A stretch of 64,000 nt of DNA from Zavarzinia aquatilis (GTDB lineage: Bacteria > Pseudomonadota > Alphaproteobacteria > Zavarziniales > Zavarziniaceae), in the NCBI RefSeq assembly GCF_003173035.1, contig NZ_QGLE01000012.1, positions 62,001-126,000 on the forward strand. Direction: 5' to 3'. Within the stretch, counting starts at the first letter, position 1; every line of letters begins with the position of its first letter. The notes beneath the pieces are model-generated. The model was not told the DNA's origin and made no database searches. It was given only the letters and a program-made list of their open reading frames with translations. Positions 46,488 to 56,726 of the stretch are shown piece by piece. A program made the translations under genes and the position numbers.

Positions 46488-46955
46488 TCAGCAGGACGTG
46501 GCGCCGGATGCGCCCGAGCTCGGCGGGCATCCCAGCTTGGCGACACGGCCGGCATGGCGGCCCCCTTCATAGGGGGTCTCGAGGAAGGCGACAAGGCAAT
46601 CGCGCGCGACCTCGAGGCCGATCATGCGCGCACCGAGCACCAGGACGTTGGCATCGTTGTGCTGGCGCGACAGGCGCGCGGTCAGGCCGTTGTGGCACAG
46701 CGCGGCGCGGATCGCGGGATCGCGGTTCAGCGCGATCGAAATACCGATGCCCGAGCCGCAGATGGCGATGCCCTTTTCAACCTTGCCGGTGGTGACGGCC
46801 TGCGCCAGGGCATAGCCGAAATCGGGATAATCGACCGAAGCGGGGCCATTGGTGCCGAGATCGAGCACCTCGAAGCCACGGGCCTTCAGCTCGTCGGCGA
46901 GGAAAGATTTCAGTTCGACGCCGGCATGATCGGACGCCAGGGCAATGACGGACAC
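46488..46955 (-). CDS. rpiB: Ribose-5-phosphate isomerase B
   Basis: RpiB converts ribose-5-phosphate and ribulose-5-phosphate. The 155-residue protein shows [12 protein letters not shown], the active-site Cys in [28 protein letters not shown], and [14 protein letters not shown]. The start is GTG 46955, with GGAGG 10 bases upstream. It is followed after 34 bases by glyA. Confidence 0.94.
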   Translation of the reverse strand: MSVIALASDHAGVELKSFLADELKARGFEVLDLGTNGPASVDYPDFGYALAQAVTTGKVEKGIAICGSGIGISIALNRDPAIRAALCHNGLTARLSRQHNDANVLVLGARMIGLEVARDCLVAFLETPYEGGRHAGRVAKLGCPPSSGASGATSC

Positions 46956-47019
46956 GGCAGCGCGCCCTCCGGACTATGATGGCAGGGGGCGGACGTTACC
47001 AGATGTCGGCGACCAACGC

Positions 47020-47046
47020 CATGCCGCACACCATGGGTGCGGCATG
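47020..47046. other. Stem-loop after the glutathione transferase gene
   Basis: CATGCCGCAC and GTGCGGCATG form a 10-bp perfect stem around a 7-base loop (47030-47036), 20 bases past the stop of the leftward glutathione transferase gene. There is no T-run, so its role as a terminator is uncertain. Confidence 0.5.
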
Positions 47047-47065
47047 ACGTCGGCGCAGGGGCGCC

Positions 47066-47704
47066 TCAGCCGCCGAACATGGCCTTTTCGGCCGACACCG
47101 CCTCGATGAAGGCGCCGCGGGCGAGGATGGTCGCGACATAGGCGGCCAGCTTCGGATAGGTCGCGGCGTCGATTTCGTAACCCGAATGGTTCAGGTTCAC
47201 GATCTGGGCCGCGACGGCGATATCGGCGAGGGTCAGGCGGTCGCCGACCAGGAAGTTGCTCGCCGGGATCTGGCTTTCGAGATAGGCGAGCAGCGGCGGC
47301 AGGCCTTCCGTCTCGGCCTTGGCGGCGGCGGCTTCGTCGCCCTGCTGGCCCATCAGGCGCGGCATGACCACGCGGTTCCAGAAGATCGGCGCGACCTGGG
47401 CCGACAGCACGGTATCGGCGAATTCCTCGAACCAGATGGCGCGGGCGCGCAGCGCCGGCTCGGCCGGCAGCACCGGCGCGTCGGGGAACTTCGCCTCGAG
47501 ATAGGTGATGATCGCCGTCGAGTCACAGATCTTGAAGTCGCCGTCGGTGAAGCCCGGAATCTTGCCGAGCGGGCTGATGCCGCGGAAGTTCGGGCTGGAA
47601 TCGCCCGGCATCACCGGCTGATGCTCGAACGCGAGGCCCTTTTCCTTCAGGGTGACCAGCGTCTTGCGCACGAACGGGGACAGGCCCACGCCATAGAGAA
47701 TCAT
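47066..47704 (-). CDS. Glutathione S-transferase family protein
   Basis: The 212-residue protein has a thioredoxin-like N-terminal domain (MILYGVGLSPFVRKTLVTLKE, SPLGKIPGF, ICDSTAIITYLEAKFP, the last being the glutathione gamma-glutamyl site) and an all-helical C-terminal domain (FLVGDRLTLADIAVAAQI). AAGGGAGGT lies just before the ATG, one of the best ribosome sites in the window. Substrate is unknown. Confidence 0.92.
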   Translation of the reverse strand: MILYGVGLSPFVRKTLVTLKEKGLAFEHQPVMPGDSSPNFRGISPLGKIPGFTDGDFKICDSTAIITYLEAKFPDAPVLPAEPALRARAIWFEEFADTVLSAQVAPIFWNRVVMPRLMGQQGDEAAAAKAETEGLPPLLAYLESQIPASNFLVGDRLTLADIAVAAQIVNLNHSGYEIDAATYPKLAAYVATILARGAFIEAVSAEKAMFGG

Positions 47705-47813
47705 CGTTACCTCCCTTGCCCCTTATTCCCAGGGCAGGGCTGGACAATGACTCGTTCCCACCGCCGAAACCAGCCCCCCGGAGGGGCGGGAGGGGATCCC
47801 ATGCCCCCCTTTT

Positions 47814-47841
47814 CGTCATTCCGGCGAAGGCCGGAATGACG
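47814..47841. repeat. Single REP-like palindrome
   Basis: CGTCATTCCGG, loop CGAAGG, CCGGAATGACG: an exact 11-bp inverted repeat, the most regular copy of the dispersed element. It lies in the 154-base gap between aspS and the glutathione transferase gene. Confidence 0.88.
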
Positions 47842-47858
47842 AATGTCGGGGGCCGAGC

Positions 47859-49640
47859 CTACTTCTTCTCCGGCACGGCCAGCCGGATCGAAAGTTCGCG
47901 CAGCTGCTTCGGGGTGACCTCGGCGGGGGCGCCCATCATCAGGTCCTCGGCCTTCTGGTTCATCGGGAAGACAATGACTTCGCGGATGTTCGGCTCGTCC
48001 GCCAGCAGCATGACGATACGGTCGACACCCGGGGCGATACCGCCGTGGGGCGGGGCGCCGTAGCGGAAGGCGTTCAGCATGCCGCCGAAGCGCCGCTCCA
48101 CCTCCTCGGCCGGATAGCCGGCGATGTCGAAGGCCTTCAGCATGATGTCAGGGCGGTGGTTCCGGATCGCGCCCGACGACAGTTCGATGCCGTTGCAGAC
48201 GATATCGTACTGATAGGCGTTGATGGTCAGCGGATCCTTGGTTTCCAGGGCTTCCATGCCGCCCTGGGGCATCGAGAACGGGTTGTGCGAGAAGATGATC
48301 TTCTTCTCGTCCTCGTCATATTCGAACATCGGGAAGTCGACGATCCAGCAGAAGCGGAAGGTGTCCTTCTCGACGAGGCCGAGTTCGTTGCCGATGCGGG
48401 TGCGGGCGAAACCGGCCAGCTTGGCCGCCGGCAACTCCTTGTCGCAGGCGAAGAAGATGGCGTCGCCATCCTTGCAGCCCGAGAGTTCCTTGAGCTGGGC
48501 GACCCGCTCCGGCCCGATGTTCTTGGCCACCGGGCCCTTGCCCGCCTCGCCCTCGAAGATGACATAGCCAAGGCCGGCGGCGCCTTCGCCCCGGGCCCAG
48601 TCGTTCATCTTGTCGAAGAAGCTGCGCGGCTGGCTGGCGGCGCCCGGCGCCGGGATGCCGCGCACCACCGCGCCCTGCTCGACCGCCTTGGCGAAGATGC
48701 CGAAGCCCGAGCCGCGGAAGATTTCCGAGACGTCGACGATCTTGATCGGGTTGCGCAGGTCGGGCTTGTCGTTGCCGTACCACAGCATCGAATCGCGATA
48801 GGCGATATGGGGGAAGGCGCCCTCGGCGATGGTCTTCGTGGAGAATTCGCGGAACACGCCCGCCACCACGGGCTCGACCGCCGCGAAAACGTCGTCCTGA
48901 GTGACGAAGCTCATCTCGAGATCGAGCTGGTAGAATTCGCCCGGGCTGCGGTCGGCGCGGGCATCCTCGTCGCGGAAACAGGGCGCGATCTGGAAGTAGC
49001 GGTCGAAGCCCGCGACCATGAGCAGCTGCTTGAACTGCTGCGGCGCCTGCGGCAGGGCATAGAACTTGCCCGGGTGCATCCGGCTCGGCACCAGGAAGTC
49101 GCGCGCGCCTTCGGGGCTGGACGCCGTCAGGATCGGCGTCTGGAATTCCATGAAGCCCTGCTCGATCATGCGGCGGCGCAAGCTGGCGATCACCTTCGAG
49201 CGCAGGATGATGTTCTGGTGCAGCTTGTCGCGGCGCAGGTCGAGGAAGCGGTACTTCAGCCGGATGTCCTCGGGGTAGTCGTGCTCGCCGAAGACCGGCA
49301 TCGGCAGCTCTTCGGCGGCCGACTGCACGGCGATCTCGGCGATGCGGACTTCGACCGCGCCCGTCGCGAGGTTGGCGTTCTCGGTCCCTTCGGCGCGCCG
49401 CACCACGGGGCCGGTCACGGTGACGACCGATTCGGCCCGCAGGGACTCGACGGTCCTGAAGGCGGCGGCGCCCTCGTCGATCTCGATCACGCATTGCGTG
49501 ATGCCGTAATGATCGCGCAGGTCGACGAAGAGAAGATTGCCGTGATCGCGCTTGCGATGGACCCAGCCCGAGAGACGGACGGTCGTGCCGATGTCGGCGG
49601 CGGTCAGCTGGCCGCAGGTGTGGCTGCGATAGGCGTGCAT
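47859..49640 (-). CDS. aspS: Aspartate-tRNA ligase (bacterial type)
   Basis: The 593-residue class II synthetase charges tRNA with aspartate. It shows the OB-fold anticodon domain ([22 protein letters not shown]), class II motif 2 ([19 protein letters not shown]), the GAD insertion domain and motif 3 ([15 protein letters not shown]). Whether it also charges tRNA-Asn cannot be judged here; no amidotransferase is near. It is divergent from the Rieske oxygenase gene. Confidence 0.97.
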   Translation of the reverse strand: MHAYRSHTCGQLTAADIGTTVRLSGWVHRKRDHGNLLFVDLRDHYGITQCVIEIDEGAAAFRTVESLRAESVVTVTGPVVRRAEGTENANLATGAVEVRIAEIAVQSAAEELPMPVFGEHDYPEDIRLKYRFLDLRRDKLHQNIILRSKVIASLRRRMIEQGFMEFQTPILTASSPEGARDFLVPSRMHPGKFYALPQAPQQFKQLLMVAGFDRYFQIAPCFRDEDARADRSPGEFYQLDLEMSFVTQDDVFAAVEPVVAGVFREFSTKTIAEGAFPHIAYRDSMLWYGNDKPDLRNPIKIVDVSEIFRGSGFGIFAKAVEQGAVVRGIPAPGAASQPRSFFDKMNDWARGEGAAGLGYVIFEGEAGKGPVAKNIGPERVAQLKELSGCKDGDAIFFACDKELPAAKLAGFARTRIGNELGLVEKDTFRFCWIVDFPMFEYDEDEKKIIFSHNPFSMPQGGMEALETKDPLTINAYQYDIVCNGIELSSGAIRNHRPDIMLKAFDIAGYPAEEVERRFGGMLNAFRYGAPPHGGIAPGVDRIVMLLADEPNIREVIVFPMNQKAEDLMMGAPAEVTPKQLRELSIRLAVPEKK

Positions 49641-49779
49641 GGTATGAACTTCTCCGATGCGGTCGCCGGGTTTTACGGGGGCGGGCGCGCCTTAGCAAGC
49701 CCGGCCCGCAAGCCTTGCAACAGCCATGCGCCATCTGGAGGGGCGTATTTCCCGCGGAAATTTGCTAACAAGCGGGATC

Positions 49780-50883
49780 ATGACCGAAACCACCGCCCTC
49801 TCCGCCCCGGAAACCGCCGAAATTCGCCCCGCCCGTGGCATCGACGCGCCGGTGTGGCTGCGCGACCTGTGGTATCTCGCCCTGCCCTCGCGCGAGCTGA
49901 AGGCGGGCGCCATGCTGGCCAAAAGCCTGCTGGGCGAGCCTGTGCTGCTGGCGCGGGAAGCCGGCGGCACGGCCTTTGCCCTGCGCGACATCTGCCCTCA
50001 CCGGGGCATTCCGCTGTCCTGCGGCCGCTTTGACGGTAGCGACGTCGAATGCTGCTATCATGGCTGGCGTTTCGACAAGACGGGGACCTGCACCGCCATC
50101 CCCGCCCTGACCGCCGAACAGGGCGAGACGATCAGGATCGACCGCATCAAGGTCCGGCGCTATCCCCTCGCCGAGAAACACGGGCTGATCTGGGTCTTCA
50201 TCGGCGACGAGCGCCTCGCGGAGACGACGCCGGTGCCGGACGTGCCGGGCTTCGAGACGGGCGCCCGCCCGTCCCATGTCGAGAAGATGATCTTCCCCTG
50301 CCCGCTCGACGATGCGGTGGTCGGGCTGATGGACCCCGCGCATGGGCCTTACGTCCACCGGTCGTGGTGGTGGCGGACCAAGGCCTCGATGCACGAGAAG
50401 GCGAAGCAGTTCGCCCCCTCCTTCCTCGGTTTCACCATGGTGCGGCACGCGCCGTCGAAGAATTCCTTCGCCTACCGCCTGCTGGGCGGCAAGCCGGAGA
50501 CCGAGATTTCCTTCCGCCTGCCGGGCATCCGCACCGAGGAAATCAATGTCGGCAAACATCGTTTCGCGGGTTTGACGGCGATCACACCGCTGACCGCCAA
50601 TTCCTGCGAGATTACCCAGGCCATGTATTGGACCATGCCCTGGGTCACCGCGCTGAAACCCGTCCTGCGCCATTTCGCCCGCACCTTCCTGAAACAGGAC
50701 GGCGACATCGTCACCATGCAGCAGGCGGGTCTTGCCCATGGCCCGTCGCTGATGCTGCTCGAGGACGCGGATACCCAGGCCAAATGGTATTATCTTCTGA
50801 AGAAGGAATTCGCGAAGGCCAAGGCCGAGGGCCGCGAGTTCCAGAATCCGGTCAAGGCGCGTGTCTTGCGCTGGCGGTCCTGA
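49780..50883 (+). CDS. Rieske [2Fe-2S] ring-hydroxylating oxygenase, alpha-subunit type
   Basis: The 367-residue protein has an N-terminal Rieske cluster (C72-P-H74 and C91-x2-H94, in DICPHRGIPLSC and CCYHGW). A C-terminal catalytic domain follows, with the likely mononuclear iron site in LMDPAHGPYVHRSWWW. It resembles single-component oxygenases such as vanillate or carnitine-type monooxygenases; the reductase partner is not adjacent, and the substrate is unknown. ATG 49780 follows GCGGGA; the frame from 49726 starts upstream without a site. Next comes rnd on the same strand. Confidence 0.88.
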   Translation: MTETTALSAPETAEIRPARGIDAPVWLRDLWYLALPSRELKAGAMLAKSLLGEPVLLAREAGGTAFALRDICPHRGIPLSCGRFDGSDVECCYHGWRFDKTGTCTAIPALTAEQGETIRIDRIKVRRYPLAEKHGLIWVFIGDERLAETTPVPDVPGFETGARPSHVEKMIFPCPLDDAVVGLMDPAHGPYVHRSWWWRTKASMHEKAKQFAPSFLGFTMVRHAPSKNSFAYRLLGGKPETEISFRLPGIRTEEINVGKHRFAGLTAITPLTANSCEITQAMYWTMPWVTALKPVLRHFARTFLKQDGDIVTMQQAGLAHGPSLMLLEDADTQAKWYYLLKKEFAKAKAEGREFQNPVKARVLRWRS

Positions 50884-50931
50884 CGGACCCGCCGCCGGTT
50901 GCCGAGTGCTGAAAGGACGAATGATTTTCCG

Positions 50932-52107
50932 ATGCCTAAGGGTTACCTCCACATCAAGGACACGGAAGAGCTGAAGGCGCTGGTCGAGCGTCTGAAACAA
51001 GCCGAATACGTCACGGTCGATACCGAATTCCTGCGCGACAACACCTATTGGCCGAAGCTGTGCCTCGTTCAGGTGGCCGGGCCCGATGTCGCCGCCATCA
51101 TCGACCCGGTCGCGCCGCTGATCGACCTGCAGCCCCTGTTCGACCTGATGGTCGATCCCAAGGTGCTGAAGGTGTTCCATGCCGCGCGCCAGGACATCGA
51201 GATTTTCCTGAAACTGTCGGGCCGGATTCCGGAGCCGCTGTTCGATACCCAGGTCGCCGCCATGGTCTGCGGCTATGGCGACAGCGTGTCCTACGAGACG
51301 CTGGTGGCCAAGATCGCCCGCGCCAGCCTCGACAAGTCGTCGCGCTTCACCGACTGGAGCCGCCGGCCCCTGACCGACCGCCAGCTGACCTATGCCATCG
51401 GCGACGTCACCCACCTGCGCAAGGTCTACGACGTGCTGTGGGCCGACCTCGAGCGCAGCGGCCGCACCGACTGGCTGGACAGCGAGATGGCGGTCCTGAT
51501 GGACCCCGCGACCTATATCGTCGAGCCGGCGGACGCCTGGCAGCGCATCAAGACAAGGACCACCAACCGCCGCTTCCTCGCCGTGCTGCGCGAAGTCGCC
51601 GCCTGGCGCGAGACCGAGGCGCGTGCCCGCGACCTGCCGCGCGGCCGGATGCTGAAGGACGACGCCCTGCTCGAGATCGCGGCCCATCCGCCGACCTCGA
51701 TCGACGACATGAAGCAGTCGCGCGGCGTGCCCAAGGGTTTCGCCGACGGCCGCCTCGGCCCGTCGCTGCTCGAAGCGGTGCAGCGCGGCCTCGATTGTCC
51801 CGAGGACCAGCTGCCCGAGGCCGAGAAGGTGACGGAAGCACCGCGTGGCGTCGGCCCGCTGGTCGAATTGCTGAAGGTCATGCTGAAGCTCCAGTGCGAG
51901 GATCACGGCGTCGCCCAGAAGCTGGTCGCCAATACCGCCGACCTCGAAGCCATCGCCGGCAACGACGAGGCCGATGTCCCCGCCCTGCACGGCTGGCGCC
52001 GCAAGGTCTTTGGCGAAGCCGCCCTCGACCTGAAGCACGGGCGCCTCGCCCTCGCCGCCGAAGGGCGGCGGATCAAGTTGATCAAGCTCGGCCAGGGCGC
52101 CGGCTGA
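50932..52107 (+). CDS. rnd: Ribonuclease D
   Basis: RNase D is a 3'-5' exonuclease that trims tRNA precursors. The 391-residue protein has the DEDDy exonuclease residues in VTVDTEFLRDNTYWP, FHAARQDIEIFL and the YAIGDVTHLRKVYD stretch, followed by HRDC-type helical domains (about residues 200-390). ATG 50932 gives the MPKGYLHIKDTEEL start; the AAGGA site is far (14 bases), so TTG 50899 is an alternative. Confidence 0.94.
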   Translation: MPKGYLHIKDTEELKALVERLKQAEYVTVDTEFLRDNTYWPKLCLVQVAGPDVAAIIDPVAPLIDLQPLFDLMVDPKVLKVFHAARQDIEIFLKLSGRIPEPLFDTQVAAMVCGYGDSVSYETLVAKIARASLDKSSRFTDWSRRPLTDRQLTYAIGDVTHLRKVYDVLWADLERSGRTDWLDSEMAVLMDPATYIVEPADAWQRIKTRTTNRRFLAVLREVAAWRETEARARDLPRGRMLKDDALLEIAAHPPTSIDDMKQSRGVPKGFADGRLGPSLLEAVQRGLDCPEDQLPEAEKVTEAPRGVGPLVELLKVMLKLQCEDHGVAQKLVANTADLEAIAGNDEADVPALHGWRRKVFGEAALDLKHGRLALAAEGRRIKLIKLGQGAG

Positions 52108-52135
52108 TCCCCCTGACAGCGCGAGAGGAAGCCGC

Positions 52136-52849
52136 ATGGCGCCCCTGATCATGATCGGCGCCGCGCTGTTTCCCGCGCTGGCCCTGCTGGTCTATTTCGT
52201 CACCAGCGACCGCTTCCCGGAGCCGAAGGGCGCCATCCTCGGCACCTTCTTCCTCGGTGTCGCCATCGCCCTGCCGGTTCTCGCCATCGTGCTGCCGCTC
52301 GGCGCCGCGATCGAGCCGGAGATCAGCCATCCCCTCGCGCTTGCGGGGGCGCAGGCCTTCCTGCTCGCCGCGATCCCGGAAGAAGTGTTCAAGCTGGCGG
52401 TGCTGCTGCTCTATTGCCGCCGGCATAAGGCCTTCGACGAGCCGATGGACGGTCTCGTCTATGGCGTCACCGCCTCGCTCGGCTTCGCGGCGCTGGAAAA
52501 TCTGCTCTATGTCCTCGGCGGCGGTGACGGCTGGATCGGCATCGCGGTGATCCGCGCCCTCTCGGCGGTGCCGGGCCATGCCATGTTGGGCGCGATCATG
52601 GGCTTTTACGTCGCCCGCGCCCATTTCGAGCCGCGGCGGGCGCGTGCCATGATCGCGGCCGCCCTGCTCGTGCCCACCGCGCTGCATGGGCTCTATGATT
52701 TCGGTCTGATCGCCTCGACCCTGACCGAGGACGGCACCTGGGTGCTGCTGGGTCTCGCCATGCTGCTGATCGAACTCGTGTTCGCGCTGCGCCTCCGCCG
52801 CCGTCTGCGGCGGGATCAGGCGACGCTGCTGGCGGCTGCGGCGGGTTAA
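52136..52849 (+). CDS. PrsW-family intramembrane metalloprotease
   Basis: The 237-residue membrane protein has about seven to eight hydrophobic helices and the PrsW/CPBP-like active-site residues: the Glu pair in IPEEVFKLAVL, Glu in LGFAALENLLYV, His in VPGHAMLGAIMG and His in TALHGLYDF. PrsW of Bacillus cleaves an anti-sigma factor; no such gene is near. GAGAGGAA precedes the ATG by 6 bases. It follows rnd by 28 bases. Confidence 0.85.
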   Translation: MAPLIMIGAALFPALALLVYFVTSDRFPEPKGAILGTFFLGVAIALPVLAIVLPLGAAIEPEISHPLALAGAQAFLLAAIPEEVFKLAVLLLYCRRHKAFDEPMDGLVYGVTASLGFAALENLLYVLGGGDGWIGIAVIRALSAVPGHAMLGAIMGFYVARAHFEPRRARAMIAAALLVPTALHGLYDFGLIASTLTEDGTWVLLGLAMLLIELVFALRLRRRLRRDQATLLAAAAG

Positions 52850-52853
52850 TGGG

Positions 52854-52934
52854 CGTCGTTCCGGCGAAGGCCGGAACCTTGTGACGAAAGGGCGCCCTGT
52901 CCTGATCAGGATTCCGGCCTTCGCCGGAATGACG
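52854..52934. repeat. REP-like palindrome pair (inverted dimer)
   Basis: Unit one (52854-52886) has core TTCCGGCGAAGGCCGGAA and unit two (52901-52934) has core ATTCCGGCCTTCGCCGGAAT. The spacer holds GGGCGCCC, like the spacer of the pair at 12644. The repeat fills the gap between the convergent PrsW and ppx genes. Confidence 0.85.
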
Positions 52935-52952
52935 AGGAGGGGAGAGCCGACC

Positions 52953-54464
52953 TTACGCCGTCGTCTCGACCGTGACCGGGCAGTTGAGCAGACGGCCGAC
53001 CGCGGCGAGGCGGCGGCGCACCACTTCGCCGTCCAGATGGACATGCCGCCTGGGCAGGCGCAGCACCAGATTGCCGTCCTCGACCTGGAGCGAGCAGTCG
53101 TGCAGCACGCCGGGGGTCGCCCCGGACAGGCAATGGCCGAGGCGGAAGCTGCACCCCATGACGCGGGCCTGCAGGATCTGCTTCTCGTCGAGCACGGCCG
53201 AGGCCTGGCGGCAGGCCCCCGCCTCCGGATCGCCGTCATAGCGGGCATAGATGGCGAGGGCGAGCTGGGCGCGGCCTTGATGGTCGATGCCGACGAAAGG
53301 TCCGCGCAGGATCTCGAACAGGCTCTGCTGGGCGCGGTAGTCGGGATGGCCGCGCCAGCCGATGTCCGACAGGTGGCAGGCGGCCCGGCGCAGGCGCCGG
53401 TCCTCGACGTTCTCGTCGGCGAAGAGCTTGGCGGTCCAGGCGAACATCTCGTCGCCATGTTCGGCGAAACGCCCCATGCGGGCGCCCATCTCGCAGGCAG
53501 TCTCGATCAGCGGATCGAGGCCGCGTTCCCGCGACGGCAGGCGGCTGAACAACAGGCCCTCGCGCAGGCCATAGGACGAGAACACGACATCCTTCGGCCG
53601 CGCCGCCTTCAGCACCCGGTCGAGCAGCAGCGCGGCATAGGGCAGCGTGTCGAGACGACGGCGCGAGAGGCCGGAAATCCGTTCAAGACTGTCGCGGGAC
53701 AGATTGGCGATGACGCGCGAGAGGTCGCGCACATCGCCGCGCTGGATGCGGTAATGGTGCAGCACCCGCAAGGGATAGGAGACCTGCGCCATGTGAATCT
53801 TGGCGAGGGCGCGCCAGGCACCGCCCACGGCGAAGAAGCTGCGCCCGCGCAGCTGATCGAGCCAGGGCAGCTCGGCCAGGGTCTGGTCGATGATCTGGGT
53901 CGCCTTGGCCTTGTCGCCGGCCGCGACCTCCATCAGCCGCAACGGGCCGAGCGGCGTCGTCGCCTGGGCGCCAACGCCGCCGTCGCCGACCATGACGAGT
54001 TCGAGGCTGCCGCCGCCGAGATCGCCCACCAGCCCATCCGCCTCGGGGATCGCCGACAGCACGCCCTCGGCCGAGAAATAGGCTTCTTCCTGGCCCGAGA
54101 GCACCCGGATGGGCAGGCCCGAGATATCGCCGGCCCGGGTGACGAAATCCGCGCCGTCCGCCGCATCGCGCACCGCCGCCGTGGCGACGATGTCGAGATG
54201 GCGCACGCCCATCACCCGCGACAGGGCAACGAATCGCTCCAGCGCGCCATAGGCCGAAACCAGCCCCTCGGGATCGAGACGGCCGGTCGAGGCCAGCTTG
54301 CGGCCGAGGCCGCACAGCACCTTCTCGTTGAACATGGTCGCCGGATTGCGGCCGCTGCCCTCGTAGACCACCAGCCGCACCGAGTTGGAGCCGATGTCGA
54401 CGACCCCGACCCGCCCGATCTGCTTGCCCTTGGTTCGATGCGCTGCGGTCTCGGCAATACTCAT
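52953..54464 (-). CDS. ppx: Exopolyphosphatase (Ppx/GppA family)
   Basis: This 503-residue ASKHA phosphohydrolase removes terminal phosphate from polyphosphate or pppGpp. It has VGVVDIGSNSVRLVVYE, ATAAVRDAADG, VLSGQEEAYFSAEGVL and VGDLGGGSLELVM. ATG 54464 has a modest CGGA upstream; GTG 54479 is an alternative that overlaps the ppk stop codon. It follows ppk in the same direction, so synthesis and breakdown of polyphosphate are co-transcribed. Confidence 0.92.
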   Translation of the reverse strand: MSIAETAAHRTKGKQIGRVGVVDIGSNSVRLVVYEGSGRNPATMFNEKVLCGLGRKLASTGRLDPEGLVSAYGALERFVALSRVMGVRHLDIVATAAVRDAADGADFVTRAGDISGLPIRVLSGQEEAYFSAEGVLSAIPEADGLVGDLGGGSLELVMVGDGGVGAQATTPLGPLRLMEVAAGDKAKATQIIDQTLAELPWLDQLRGRSFFAVGGAWRALAKIHMAQVSYPLRVLHHYRIQRGDVRDLSRVIANLSRDSLERISGLSRRRLDTLPYAALLLDRVLKAARPKDVVFSSYGLREGLLFSRLPSRERGLDPLIETACEMGARMGRFAEHGDEMFAWTAKLFADENVEDRRLRRAACHLSDIGWRGHPDYRAQQSLFEILRGPFVGIDHQGRAQLALAIYARYDGDPEAGACRQASAVLDEKQILQARVMGCSFRLGHCLSGATPGVLHDCSLQVEDGNLVLRLPRRHVHLDGEVVRRRLAAVGRLLNCPVTVETTA

Positions 54465-54478
54465 CACGTTCCGGATCA

Positions 54479-56662
54479 CTATTCGTCCAGCACCAGGCGC
54501 GGTGCCTGGCCGGTCTTAAGCGCCTTGCCGCGACCCGACAAGCTCGGATTCGTCATGAAATAGTTGTGCGCTGAAAAGCCGCCATCCTTGGCGTGGATGC
54601 GGACGAAACTGCCGTCGGGCCGCAGGTCCCAGGATTGCGCCTCGTCCTTCAGGTTGGCGATCATGATCTGGTCCAGGATCTGGGCGTGCACCGTCGGGTT
54701 CAGGATCGGCACCAGGGTCTCGACCCTTCGGTCGAGATTGCGCGGCATCCAGTCGGCCGAGGAGATGAAGACCTTGGTGTGATTCGACGGAATCTCGTGT
54801 CCCGCGCCAAAGCAGACGATGCGCGAATGCTCGAGGAAGCGGCCGACGATCGACTTGACCTGAATATTCTCCGACAGGCCCGGCACCCCCGGGCGCAGGC
54901 AGCAGATGCCGCGCACCACGAGCTCGATCTGCACCCCGGCCTGCGAGGCGCGGTAGAGCGCGTCGATGATGTCGGGATCGACCACCGAATTCATCTTGGC
55001 CCAGATTTCGGCCGGGCGGCCGGCCCTGGCGTGCTCGATCTCTTCCTCGATCAGGCGCAGCAGGGTCGGGCGCAGGGTATCGGGCGAGGCCGCCAGCTTG
55101 ACGAGATGTTCCGGCCGGGCATAGCCCGTCAGGAAGTTGAACAGATAGGCGGCATCGCGGCCCAGCACCGGATCGGCGGTGAAATAGGACAGGTCGGTAT
55201 AGATGCGCGCCGTGATCGGATGATAATTGCCCGTGCCGAAATGGGTATAGGTCACCAGCTGGCCGCTCGGCTCGCGGCGGACGACGAGGCTGATCTTGGC
55301 GTGGGTCTTCAGCTCGAGGAAGCCGTAGACCACCTGCACCCCGGCGCGTTCGAGGTCGCGCGCCCATTTGATGTTGGCGGCTTCATCGAAGCGCGCCTTC
55401 AGCTCGACGAGGGCGGTGACGACCTTGCCGGCTTCCGCCGCCTCGACCAGCGCCTTGACGATGGGGCTGTCGTTCGAGGTGCGGTAAAGCGTCTGCTTTA
55501 TCGCGACGACCGCCGGGTCCTGCGCAGCCTGGCGCAGAAACTGGACCACCACGTCGAAGGATTCGTAAGGGTGGTGGACGACGATATCCTTGGAGCGGAT
55601 GGCGGCGAAACAGTCGCCGCCGAAGTCGCGGATGCGTTCGGGAAATCGCGGATTATAGGGCGGAAACTTCAGGTCCGGCCGGTCGTCGGTGATCAGCTGC
55701 TTGGTGTCGGCGAGACCGAGAATGCCGTCGACCACCACGACGTCGGTCGGCGAGGCTTCCATCTCCTCGACGACGAAGCGGCGCAGGTCCTCGGGCATGG
55801 CGCTGTCGATCTTCAGGCGGATGACGACGCCCTTGCGCCGGCGCTTCAGCGCCGATTCGAACAGGCGGACGAGGTCTTCCGCCTCTTCCTCGATTTCCAT
55901 GTCGCTGTCGCGGATCAGGCGGAACAGGCCCTTGCCGGTCAGCTCGTAATTGGGGAACAGCCGGTCGAAGAACAGGCCGACCACATTCTCGAGGCTGACG
56001 AAGCGGATGTCGTCGCCCGGCAGACGGATGAACCGCTCGATCTGGCTGGGCAGCGGCAGCAGGGCCTTCATCATCTGCCCGTCCGACTTGCGCTTCAGCT
56101 GCAGCACGATGGCGAAGCCGAGGTTGGGCAGGAAGGGGAAGGGATGCGCCGGGTCGATGGCGAGCGGCGTCAGCACCGGGAAGATCGTGTCGAGGAAACG
56201 GCCCGACAGCCAGGTCAGTTCGTCGGACCTCAGCTCGTCGGGCTGCAGCACGAAGACACCGGCACTGCGCATCTCGTGATTGAGGTCGATCCAGCAGCGT
56301 TGCTGGTCGGCCATCAGCTTGCCCGCCATGGCATTGATCGCGGCCAGCTGCTGGGCCGGGGTCAGGCCGTCATAGCTCAGGGTCTCGACCCCGGCGCGGA
56401 CCTGACCGCGCAGGCCAGCGACGCGGACCATGTAGAATTCGTCGAGGTTGTTGGCCGAGATGGACAGGAAGCGCAGCCGCTCGAGCAGCGGATGCTTTAC
56501 GTTCCACGCCTCGTCCAGCACACGGTAATTGAAGGCGAGCCAGGACAATTCGCGGTTGATGAAGCGGTCGGGAGAGGTCAGCGCGACCAGGGGCGCCGCG
56601 GTCGGGGCAGATTCAAGTTCATCCGCGCTGGCCGCCGCCAGATTAGAGGCGCTGTCGGTCAC
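54479..56662 (-). CDS. ppk: Polyphosphate kinase 1
   Basis: Ppk1 polymerises ATP gamma-phosphate into polyphosphate. The 727-residue protein has [37 protein letters not shown], the phosphohistidine region [14 protein letters not shown] and the second site [20 protein letters not shown] lies 6 bases before GTG 56662, which is the best start; the frame reaches 56680 through TTG. It comes before ppx and 64 bases after hdaA. Confidence 0.96.
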   Translation of the reverse strand: MTDSASNLAAASADELESAPTAAPLVALTSPDRFINRELSWLAFNYRVLDEAWNVKHPLLERLRFLSISANNLDEFYMVRVAGLRGQVRAGVETLSYDGLTPAQQLAAINAMAGKLMADQQRCWIDLNHEMRSAGVFVLQPDELRSDELTWLSGRFLDTIFPVLTPLAIDPAHPFPFLPNLGFAIVLQLKRKSDGQMMKALLPLPSQIERFIRLPGDDIRFVSLENVVGLFFDRLFPNYELTGKGLFRLIRDSDMEIEEEAEDLVRLFESALKRRRKGVVIRLKIDSAMPEDLRRFVVEEMEASPTDVVVVDGILGLADTKQLITDDRPDLKFPPYNPRFPERIRDFGGDCFAAIRSKDIVVHHPYESFDVVVQFLRQAAQDPAVVAIKQTLYRTSNDSPIVKALVEAAEAGKVVTALVELKARFDEAANIKWARDLERAGVQVVYGFLELKTHAKISLVVRREPSGQLVTYTHFGTGNYHPITARIYTDLSYFTADPVLGRDAAYLFNFLTGYARPEHLVKLAASPDTLRPTLLRLIEEEIEHARAGRPAEIWAKMNSVVDPDIIDALYRASQAGVQIELVVRGICCLRPGVPGLSENIQVKSIVGRFLEHSRIVCFGAGHEIPSNHTKVFISSADWMPRNLDRRVETLVPILNPTVHAQILDQIMIANLKDEAQSWDLRPDGSFVRIHAKDGGFSAHNYFMTNPSLSGRGKALKTGQAPRLVLDE

Positions 56663-56726
56663 GGGCCACTCCTTCAACAAAGCTCGTCGATTATGGCGCG
56701 AAAGCTACAACAGCAAAATGACAGTG

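Noticed and set aside
49765-52152. 795-residue open frame on the - strand
   Set aside because: It is antisense to the Rieske oxygenase and rnd genes, which have clear domains and start sites.
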